A stretch of 64,000 bases of DNA from Streptomyces griseoincarnatus (GTDB taxonomy: Bacteria > Actinomycetota > Actinomycetes > Streptomycetales > Streptomycetaceae): positions 280,666-344,665 of the forward strand of contig BMTH01000009.1 in assembly GCA_014649575.1 (NCBI GenBank), given 5' to 3'. Within the stretch, counting starts at the first letter, position 1, and the number at the start of each line of letters is the position of its first letter. Below the pieces are notes generated by a model. That model worked only from the letters and a program-made list of their open reading frames with translations. It had not been told where the DNA came from and made no database searches. Shown piece after piece: positions 24,834-31,494 of this stretch. Position numbers and translations under genes: made by a program.

Positions 24834-25630
24834 CGCGCGCCGTCCCCCTTCGGTTCCCGCCCGCCGCCGGGTGGCCCGGCGAAGGCCTGCGCGATGTCCA
24901 GCCAGCGGTCGGCGTCGGGGCCGTCGGCGGTGAGGTCCAGGTCGGCGCGGTGGGCGCGCCGGGTGACCAGGAGGCAGAAGTCGAGGGCGGGGCCGGTGAC
25001 ACGCTGCGGGGCGTCCTCGGGCCCGTACGCCCAGACGTCACCGCCGTCCGGCGCGGTCAGCTCGACGCGGAAGGGGCCGGCGGGCGGGGTGAGGCCGTGC
25101 ACGCCGTGGGCGAAGTCGCGGGTGCGGACGCCGAGCCAGGCGATGTGGCGGAGGCGGCCGGTGGGCGCGCGGGTCACGCCGAGCGTGTCGGCCACGTCCT
25201 GGGCGTGCGCCCAGGTCTCCATCAGCCGCGCGGTGGCCACAGAGGCGGCGGACATCGGCGGCCCGAACCACGGGAACCGCGCCCCGTCGGGCGCCTCCCG
25301 CAGCGCCTTCTCCAACTCCGCGCGTCCCTCCCGCCAGCGGGCGAGCAGCTCGGCGGGCTCGACGCGGGCGTACTCCTCGGCGCCGTCGTCGACGTAGGTG
25401 TGCGGGGCCGCGAGGGCCTGCTCGACGAGCGCGCGGAAACCGTCGGGGTCGGTGACGGCGGTCCGGGCGCGGTGGTCGGTCCAGGCGAGGTGCCCGATCT
25501 GGTGGGCGACGGTCCATCCGGCGGCGGGCGTGGGCCACGCCCACCGCTCCGGCTCCAGTCCGGCCACCAGCCGGTCGAGCTCCTCACTCTCCTCACGCAG
25601 ATCGTCGATGACAGGCGTCGGATCGGACAC
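24830..25630 (-). CDS. TIGR03084-family DinB-like metal-binding protein
   Basis: 266 residues from GTG at 25630 (GAGGGGAG upstream). The N-terminus is a DinB/mycothiol-type four-helix domain with the His ligands seen in WTVAHQIGHLAWTDHRA and ETWAHAQDVAD; a second C-terminal domain follows. It is the first gene of the catabolic operon and overlaps AtuA by 4 nt. Members of this family recur beside AtuA/carboxylase genes in actinobacteria. They may act as thiol-dependent (mycothiol) enzymes, though this is inference. Confidence 0.8.
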   Translation of the reverse strand: MSDPTPVIDDLREESEELDRLVAGLEPERWAWPTPAAGWTVAHQIGHLAWTDHRARTAVTDPDGFRALVEQALAAPHTYVDDGAEEYARVEPAELLARWREGRAELEKALREAPDGARFPWFGPPMSAASVATARLMETWAHAQDVADTLGVTRAPTGRLRHIAWLGVRTRDFAHGVHGLTPPAGPFRVELTAPDGGDVWAYGPEDAPQRVTGPALDFCLLVTRRAHRADLDLTADGPDADRWLDIAQAFAGPPGGGREPKGDGAR

Positions 25631-25704
25631 GAGGTCGCTCCCCTCGGGACACGGACACGGCGGTGTGCGGGGCGGTGGGGGGAGCATGGCAGGGGGGAGG
25701 AAAA

Positions 25705-25724
25705 CAAGCAAGCGTGCTTGCATG
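25705..25724 (-). promoter_or_regulatory. Palindromic operator candidate of the catabolic operon
   Basis: GCAAGC-GT-GCTTGC at 25708-25721 is a perfect inverted repeat, extended by CA/TG outside, 75-95 bp upstream of the operon start. It is the likely binding site of the TetR encoded at the operon end. Confidence 0.5.
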
Positions 25725-25874
25725 GATTTTCACCGCCGCCACCCGACGCGGTGCACCGCGGAGGCGGCCCGGGACCAGCCGTTGCGGGCGCGTGTGGTTG
25801 CACCCGGCCAGAAGGGCGGGCAGACGGCCCTCGGCTCCATGGGCGGGCGAATGCCGGGGCGCATTGTCGACTAG

Positions 25875-26222
25875 GGCCGCGGCGGTGCCGGCAGCGCCTC
25901 CGAGGAGCGTGAGCGGATCGATGCCGTCAAGGTCGAGACGATCGACGCGGAGCGAGGGCGCGAGCCTGCCTCGCTCCGGACGGCGCGGGGCTTCACCGAG
26001 GCCCAGGCGGCCGAGGCGAGGGGGCACGTCACCCCCGGGGTGGGTCGTCAGACCGAGCGGGGCGCGCCCCGCGTCGACACATCACCGACGGCGGCGTACC
26101 TGCACGCCATCGGCGGCGAGCTGGCGATCACGGTCACGGCCGGCAACTCTCGGTTCGTCTCCGGGGCGTGCCGGTCGCCGACCGGCGATCGTCCCCTTGA
26201 CACGGGCGACGGCGGCTCCTGA
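25875..26222 (+). pseudogene. Decayed XRE/HigA-type antitoxin remnant
   Basis: A 116-codon frame, open from an in-frame TAG at 25872 to the TGA at 26220, reads like a HTH antitoxin: LRTARGFTEAQAAEARG (helix-turn-helix), then RQTERGAPRVDTSPTAAYLHAIGGELAITVTAG, the typical XRE tail of actinobacterial HigA proteins. No ATG or GTG occurs before the recognition helix and the HTH core is degraded (for example GHVTPGVG where GVTQGRVS is usual). No intact partner toxin lies upstream. I infer a dead gene. Confidence 0.6.
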
Positions 26223-26235
26223 CCGGCGCGAACCG

Positions 26236-26496
26236 TCACGGAAGAGGCTCGGGCGTCACCTGCCAGATGGTGAGGAGTTCCGAGCGCGGTGTGATCATGT
26301 AAACGAAGAAGCCGCCGGCGGCGAAGGCGTGCTTGGCGCCCTCGTCCGCGCCCTGGTACGAAGGCCCGTGGAGGTGCAGCACTTCGGCCGCCCGCACCAG
26401 TTCAGCGGCCATCTTCTCCACCTCGGCGAGGAAATCGGCCGGGGCGCCGCCCGCCACCGTCTCCCGGTCGGGCTCGTACTCCCAGCGCCACGTCAC
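26236..26496 (-). CDS. Small RelE/ParE-like toxin candidate, 86 aa
   Basis: 86 residues beginning TWRWEYEPDRETV, with a C-terminal strand pair (FFVYMITPRSELLTIWQVTP), compatible with the RelE/ParE toxin fold though clear catalytic residues cannot be assigned. The ATG overlaps the DUF6247 stop by 4 nt. Position and size suggest the toxin of a type II-like pair. Confidence 0.6.
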   Translation of the reverse strand: MTWRWEYEPDRETVAGGAPADFLAEVEKMAAELVRAAEVLHLHGPSYQGADEGAKHAFAAGGFFVYMITPRSELLTIWQVTPEPLP

Positions 26497-26855
26497 TCGG
26501 CGCGCACCGCCTCGGCGGCCGCACGGTAGAGCGAACTGGCGGCCCTCAGGTGCTCACGCGCCTCCTCCGCCGTGGTGGCGATCTGGGCAAGGTACTCCAC
26601 GCGGTGGTACTCCCGCGCCATGGCCGGGTGACGCTCGATTTCCAAGAGGGCGGCCCAGTGGCTGAGGTAGGCATGGATCGGCTTGAGCGACCTGAGTTCC
26701 ACCGCCTCCGCGAGCGCCTGGTCCTTGGCCTGGTCGTAGGCCGCAAGGAGATCGGGTGCGACGACCGTGCAGGCAGCCCGCAGGGCGCCCGGCGTCCGCT
26801 CCGGACGGGGGATCAGAGGACGGTCACCGGCGGTCTCACTGTGCTGCACGCTCAT
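26493..26855 (-). CDS. DUF6247-family protein, putative antitoxin
   Basis: 120 residues, all-helical: PERTPGALRAACTVVAPDLLAAYDQAKDQALAEAVELRSLKPIHAYLSHWAALLEIER is the family core. Such proteins in Streptomyces are usually followed by a RelE-like small gene, as here. It probably acts as the antitoxin. It lies convergent to the decayed HigA remnant. Confidence 0.7.
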   Translation of the reverse strand: MSVQHSETAGDRPLIPRPERTPGALRAACTVVAPDLLAAYDQAKDQALAEAVELRSLKPIHAYLSHWAALLEIERHPAMAREYHRVEYLAQIATTAEEAREHLRAASSLYRAAAEAVRAE

Positions 26856-26968
26856 GGCGCTGTTCCCTTCGTGTGTCTCCGGGACGGGCCGGTCACGCGA
26901 GAGGACCGGCTGCTGGGAGAGACGAGAGCGACTCTAGTCCCGCCGCGGCTCGACGCGCCCGGCGATCG

Positions 26969-27928
26969 TCAGGAGCCGCCCGCGGCCTTCCTCGCCCTCC
27001 CCCGCCCCACCTGCGTCCGCACCGCCCCCATGCTCGCCGCGATGACCAGCGCGATGGCCGCGGCCTCCGTCGCGGCGAGGGCCTGGTCGAGGACGAGGAA
27101 GCCGGCGGCGGCCGCGAGGGCCGGTTCCAGGCTCATCAGGATCGCGAACGTCGACGCGGGCAGGCGTCGCAGCGCGAGGAGTTCGAGGGTGTAGGGCAGG
27201 ACGGACGACAGCACCGCGACCGCCGCGCCCAGCGCGAAGGTCGTCGGGTCCAGCAGCTTCGTGCCGGACTCCAGCACCCCCAGCGGCAGGAACAGCACCG
27301 CCGCCACCGCCATGGCGAGCGCGAGCCCGTCGGCCTGCGGGAAGCGGCGTCCGGTCCGCGCGCTGAAGACGATGTACGCAGCCCACATCGCCCCGGCGGC
27401 CAGGGCGAACGCGACGCCCAGCGGGTCGAGGCCGCTGAAGCCTCCGCCGCCCAGGAGGAACACGCCGGCGAGGGCGAGCGCGGCCCACACGAGGTTGACC
27501 GCACGCCGGGAGGCCAGCACGGAGAGGGCGAGCGGGCCCAGCACCTCCAGGGTGACCGCGGGGCCGAGCGGGATGCGGGCGACGGACTGGTAGAAGAGGC
27601 CGTTCATCGCGGCCATGGCGAGGCCGAAGACGATCACCGTGCCCCAGTCCGCGCGCGAGTGACCGCGCAGCCGCGGCCGGCACAGCACCATCAGCACCAC
27701 CGCCGCGACCAGCAGGCGCAGGGTCACCACCCCGAGCGCGCCGGCGCGCGGCATCAGCGTGACCGCGAGCGCCCCGCCGAACTGCACGGAGATCCCGCCG
27801 GCCAGCACCAGTCCGACCGGCCCGAGGGAGCCGCGGCGGCCGCCCGGGGCGTCGGGCTGCGCGGGGGCGGCGGGGCCGTGGGCCTGCCCGGAAGCGGTGG
27901 ACGGGGTGGCGGCGCTGGGGGTGGTCAC
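26969..27928 (-). CDS. EamA (DMT) family transporter, RhtA-like
   Basis: 319 residues, ten hydrophobic helices in two EamA halves after a ~30-residue polar N-terminal tail. Features include FGGALAVTLMPRAGALGVVTLRLL and the end-of-first-half PLGPAVTLEVLGPLALSVL typical of the RhtA threonine/homoserine exporter branch. It probably exports an amino acid or similar small metabolite. Monocistronic. Confidence 0.85.
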   Translation of the reverse strand: MTTPSAATPSTASGQAHGPAAPAQPDAPGGRRGSLGPVGLVLAGGISVQFGGALAVTLMPRAGALGVVTLRLLVAAVVLMVLCRPRLRGHSRADWGTVIVFGLAMAAMNGLFYQSVARIPLGPAVTLEVLGPLALSVLASRRAVNLVWAALALAGVFLLGGGGFSGLDPLGVAFALAAGAMWAAYIVFSARTGRRFPQADGLALAMAVAAVLFLPLGVLESGTKLLDPTTFALGAAVAVLSSVLPYTLELLALRRLPASTFAILMSLEPALAAAAGFLVLDQALAATEAAAIALVIAASMGAVRTQVGRGRARKAAGGS

Positions 27929-28173
27929 GGTGCCTTCCAGGGACGTAGGAGACGCGAGCGGTGCGGGGTGACGCGCGACTGCATCGAGCGTGCAGCTCGA
28001 TGTACTCGCAGGTCCAGCGTATTGGACTACGTCAGCACCGTGAAGTGTTTATATGCCTGACGATGCGACCCGCGTACCGTCCGGGTCAACTCCGTCCACG
28101 GTGCGGACGTCCTACCCGGTACGGTTCCCCCTGGTGACACCCCGTCCGCTCCCCCCCTTTCGACTGAGGTTCC

Positions 28174-28626
28174 GTGCGACGACTCCTGGTCCGTGTCTGG
28201 CGACTCCTGCGCCCGTTGCAGAGCCGCATCGTGTGGCTGCTGCACGCCAAGTTCGTGGTCGGCGTGACGGGAGTGGTGCGCGACGACGAGGGACGGGTGC
28301 TGCTGCTGAGACACCGGATGTGGCCGCCCGGCCGCCAGTGGGGCCTGCCGAGCGGCTTCGCGCGCAAGGGCGAGGACTTCCGGGCGACCGTGGTGCGCGA
28401 GGTCAAGGAGGAGACCGGCCTCGACGTGGAGGTCGGCCGCCTGGTCATGCTGAACAGCGGCCTGCGCACCCGCGTGGAGGTGGCCTTCGAGGCCCGCCTC
28501 CTCGGCGGCGAACTGCGCCTGGACCCGTTCGAGATCCTGGAGGCCCGCTGGTGCGAACCGGACGCCCTCCCCGAGGGCGTCCAGCCGGTGTGCCACCCGC
28601 TGGTGCGGGGCGAGACGACGCCCTGA
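28174..28626 (+). CDS. Nudix hydrolase
   Basis: 150 residues with a complete Nudix box (G61-x5-E67-x7-R75-E76-x2-E79-E80-x-G82). It hydrolyses a nucleoside diphosphate linked to another moiety; the substrate is not evident. The basic/hydrophobic N-terminus (RRLLVRVWRLLRPLQSRIVWLL) precedes the Nudix fold and could associate with membrane. GTG start. Confidence 0.85.
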   Translation: MRRLLVRVWRLLRPLQSRIVWLLHAKFVVGVTGVVRDDEGRVLLLRHRMWPPGRQWGLPSGFARKGEDFRATVVREVKEETGLDVEVGRLVMLNSGLRTRVEVAFEARLLGGELRLDPFEILEARWCEPDALPEGVQPVCHPLVRGETTP

Positions 28627-28680
28627 GACCCGCATTCGGTCGAACATCAACCCGTCGCCCCACTGCACCGGCCCCGACCC

Positions 28681-28722
28681 GCACCCGCACCCGCACCCGC
28701 ACCCGCACCCGCACCCGCACCC
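28681..28722. repeat. (GCACCC)7 hexanucleotide tandem repeat
   Basis: Seven perfect copies of GCACCC in the gap between the Nudix gene and the TerD-fusion stop. Simple-sequence tract; copy number is likely variable between strains. Confidence 0.9.
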
Positions 28723-28813
28723 GCCGATCCTGCCCACCTGGGCGATGCAGGTCACCGTCGATGATCACACCCGCGACCCGCACGCGCGTACGCCGCACCC
28801 CCGCCCCGCGGGG

Positions 28814-30874
28814 CTACCGCACCTCGATCCCGAAGTCCTGCACGAGTTCTTCGAGCCCGCCCCGGTAGCCCTTGCCGCCGAGGACGAAGTCCCAGTCGCC
28901 GTTCGCGCGGCGGCGGAACGAGCCGAGGACCAGGGCCGTCTCTCCCGCCCGGCCGTCGGACACCTCTAGCCGGCCCAGCTCGGTGAGCCCCGGGTCGAGG
29001 AGGCGGATGCGGGCGTCCGTGAAGCCCGCGAGGTCCGCGTCCGGGTTGACCTCCGGGTCGACGGCCGCGACCAGCACGAAGCGGTCGGCCTCGTCGGGCA
29101 GGCCGTCGAAGGCGACGCGGATCGCGGCCTTGTCGGGTGCGGTGGCCTCCAGGGCGCGGACGGCGCCGTCCGGGGTGCCCGGGTTGTTGAAGAAGACGAA
29201 GTGGTCGTCGCTGAGCACCCGGCTGCCGCGGCACACGAGCGCGCACACGTCCAGCGCGACGCCGCCGGTCCAGCCCATGCCCAGGACGTTGTAGTCGTCC
29301 GGCAGCCGGTCCTCGTCCGGGTCCGCCGGACGGGCCGTGTCCCCGGTCGCCCCGTCGCCCAGCCGTCCCCGCAGTCCGTGCCGGTGGAGGAGGTCGACCA
29401 GCTCGGGGCCCGCGATGAGCTCCAGCGGCTTGCCGCTCGCGAAGGTGTGCGAGCCGGGGCCGAAGCCGGACGTCGTCACGAGGACGCCCTTGTTGGCGCC
29501 GGCGTCCTGCACGGTGCCGTAGAGGTCGCGTACGGCAGTGGGCGGCACCGTGTTCCGGTAGCGCTTCACCTGGACGACGATCTTGCCGCCGCGGATCGGC
29601 GTCGGGTCCAGCGCGTCGACGTCCACGCCGCCGTCGTTGGAGCGCTGGGTGGTCACCGCCTGCATGCCCATGGCTCGGAAGAGGTCGGCGACCAGGTTCT
29701 CGAAGGCCACCGGGTCCATCGCGAACAGGTCGGGGTCCTCGTCGCCGCCGTGGGCGACGACCCGGTCGCCGACGTCCTGCGGCCGCCTGCCCGGCCGTAC
29801 GGCCGCGAGCTGGTCGGGGCGTGCCGAGATCTGCCCGCGCAGCGCGTCGACGAAGCAGCTCTCCGGGTCCACCTGCGCCAGGTGCAGCTCCTGGAACGCG
29901 GCGCGCTCGGCCATGACGGTGGCCAGGTGGATCCGCCCGGGGCGGCCCGTCGTCGGGTCGTGGCCGTCGACGAAGCCGTTCAGCGCCACCGATTCCAGGG
30001 CGCCCTGCTCGTCCGCGGCGAACAGCTCGTGCAGCACGAGCAGCATGCACTGGGCCAGAACCTCCTTGTACAGCGCACGCCGCCGGCCCACGGGGCGGGG
30101 CGTCTCCTTGTCCTGGTCGACGCTCGCCATGTACCGGACCGCCTTGGTCTCCGGCACCACGTCGTACGCGGGCAGCTCCCAGTCCAGGACGAGCTGTCCC
30201 GCCGCCGGGTCGTAGGCCGCCGCCACCTGGCGCGGGAACCCCTCCGGCCAGGCCGTCGAGGAGTACAGGGCGGCCGAGAAGTACTCGATCACGGCGTCGG
30301 GCTCGCGGCGGCGCACGCCCTCGACGGTCGCGGTGACCCCGGCGTTGTGCCGGCGCACCTCGGCCAGCTGGGCGTCGGCCCACTCCTGGTACTGCCGCTG
30401 GTAGGAGGCGAGTTGCTGCTGCCGCGCCGCCTCGGCGGCCTGCGCCGCGTGCCAGTCCCGCTCGAACCGCGCCCGGGCCTCCGCCTGCGCCTGGGCCCTG
30501 CGGTTCGCGGTCCAGCCGCCGCCCTGCGGCTGGTAGGCGCGGGCGTCCGGCATGGGCACCGGCTGGGCGAGCGGGCCGGGCGCGAACGGCTGCACGGTCT
30601 CCGCCCGCACCAGCGTCGTGGCCCGGAACGGCGCCGCGCGGCACCCCGACGCGAGCAGCGCCCGCAAAGACGCGACCCGCGCGTCCAGTTCCTCCGTACG
30701 CCGGAGGGCCTCCGCCTTCCGGTACTCACGGTGGTCCCGCTCGACCCGCCGCCGATGGGCCCGCGCCCGCTGCTCCTCCTGCCGCAGCCGCCTGGCGTCG
30801 GCCTCCCGCTGACGCTGCTGCTGCCGCTGCATTTCGGCCCAGACGCCGACAAAACCGGTGGAACGACGACTCAT
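28814..30874 (-). CDS. Mrr-type restriction endonuclease fused to a TerD domain
   Basis: 686 residues. Residues ~10-75 are a highly charged coiled coil rich in Gln/Arg/Glu, followed by a second coiled region to ~175. A domain at ~190-370 (EYFSAALYSSTAWPEGFPRQ, LDWELPAYDVVPETKAVRYM) has no name I can assign. Residues ~385-500 are a Mrr/REase-like nuclease: FENLVADLFRAMG, then Asp418 in DGGVDVDA and QVK (435-437), the PD-(D/E)xK core. The C-terminus (~525-686) is a TerD domain (LGMGWTG, ALDVCALVCRG, FVFFNNP, DFVLGGKGYRGGL). TerD domains bind Ca2+ in tellurite/stress systems. It may be a stress- or phage-responsive DNA-cutting effector. ATG at 30874 chosen over an upstream ATG in phase because the latter lacks conserved sequence. 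Confidence 0.8.
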   Translation of the reverse strand: MSRRSTGFVGVWAEMQRQQQRQREADARRLRQEEQRARAHRRRVERDHREYRKAEALRRTEELDARVASLRALLASGCRAAPFRATTLVRAETVQPFAPGPLAQPVPMPDARAYQPQGGGWTANRRAQAQAEARARFERDWHAAQAAEAARQQQLASYQRQYQEWADAQLAEVRRHNAGVTATVEGVRRREPDAVIEYFSAALYSSTAWPEGFPRQVAAAYDPAAGQLVLDWELPAYDVVPETKAVRYMASVDQDKETPRPVGRRRALYKEVLAQCMLLVLHELFAADEQGALESVALNGFVDGHDPTTGRPGRIHLATVMAERAAFQELHLAQVDPESCFVDALRGQISARPDQLAAVRPGRRPQDVGDRVVAHGGDEDPDLFAMDPVAFENLVADLFRAMGMQAVTTQRSNDGGVDVDALDPTPIRGGKIVVQVKRYRNTVPPTAVRDLYGTVQDAGANKGVLVTTSGFGPGSHTFASGKPLELIAGPELVDLLHRHGLRGRLGDGATGDTARPADPDEDRLPDDYNVLGMGWTGGVALDVCALVCRGSRVLSDDHFVFFNNPGTPDGAVRALEATAPDKAAIRVAFDGLPDEADRFVLVAAVDPEVNPDADLAGFTDARIRLLDPGLTELGRLEVSDGRAGETALVLGSFRRRANGDWDFVLGGKGYRGGLEELVQDFGIEVR

Positions 30875-31050
30875 GTGCTGCGGGCCCTCCCCCAAGGCAC
30901 TCCGGTTGTCCCCACAACCAGGTATGACGCACGACTCTAACCAGCAACGGCTGCCCCGCACATCGACTTGACAGAGGCCGTTCCGACGGCCCGGCGCGGC
31001 TCGCGGAGAATGCGGTGGCGGCCGGCCGGCCCCTTGTTAGGGTGCGCCCC

Positions 31051-31476
31051 GTGGCAGAGATCAGGCAGGTGCAAGTCACGTTCGACTGTGCGGAGCCCGA
31101 GCGGGTGGCCCGGTTCTGGTGCGAAGTGCTCGGGTACACCGTCGTGCCGCCCGAGGGGTACAGCTCCTGGGACGCGTTCAACCGGGAGCGGTTCCCCGAC
31201 GGGGAGGGCGCCTGGTGTTCGGCGAGCGACCCGACCGGCGCCGGGCCACGGCTGTTCTTCCAGCGGGTGCCCGAGGGCAAGACCGTCAAGAACCGCGTCC
31301 ACCTCGACGTCCGCGTCGGCACCGGGCTGACCGGTGAGGAGCGGCTGGCCGCGCTGGAGGCCGAGTGCGCCCGGCTGGTCCCCCTCGGTGCCACCCGGCA
31401 GCGGCTGCTCTACGACGGCACCGACTCGTGCATCGTCATGCAGGACGTCGAGGGGAACGAGTTCTGCCTCGACTGA
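31051..31476 (+). CDS. VOC (glyoxalase-like) family protein
   Basis: 141 residues from the GTG at 31051. It contains VQVTFDCAEPERVARFWCEVLGYTVV and HLDVRVG and DVEGNEFCLD, the paired beta-alpha-beta modules of the VOC superfamily. Metal ligands may be the His of NRVHLDV and the Glu of GNEFCLD. TAGGGT at 31038-31043 lies 7 nt before GTG and there is no SD, so it is probably leaderless. Function not assignable. Confidence 0.8.
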   Translation: MAEIRQVQVTFDCAEPERVARFWCEVLGYTVVPPEGYSSWDAFNRERFPDGEGAWCSASDPTGAGPRLFFQRVPEGKTVKNRVHLDVRVGTGLTGEERLAALEAECARLVPLGATRQRLLYDGTDSCIVMQDVEGNEFCLD

Positions 31477-31484
31477 GGCAGAAC
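31461..31484. terminator. Hairpin across the VOC stop codon
   Basis: GTTCTGCCTC-GACT-GAGGCAGAAC, a perfect 10-bp stem with 4-nt loop; the VOC stop lies in it and the next gene converges 10 bp away. Serves both strands. Confidence 0.8.
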
Positions 31485-31494
31485 GTCCAGGACG

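Noticed and set aside
25663..26529. 288-codon plus-strand frame across the intergenic region and DUF6247 pair
   Set aside because: Arg/Ser/Pro-rich, no start signal, and antisense to real genes; only the other frame (25875-26222) resembles a protein family.
28681..28722. GCACCC array as a CRISPR or protein-binding iteron cluster
   Set aside because: No spacers; it is a simple hexanucleotide microsatellite without dyad symmetry or neighbouring replication genes.
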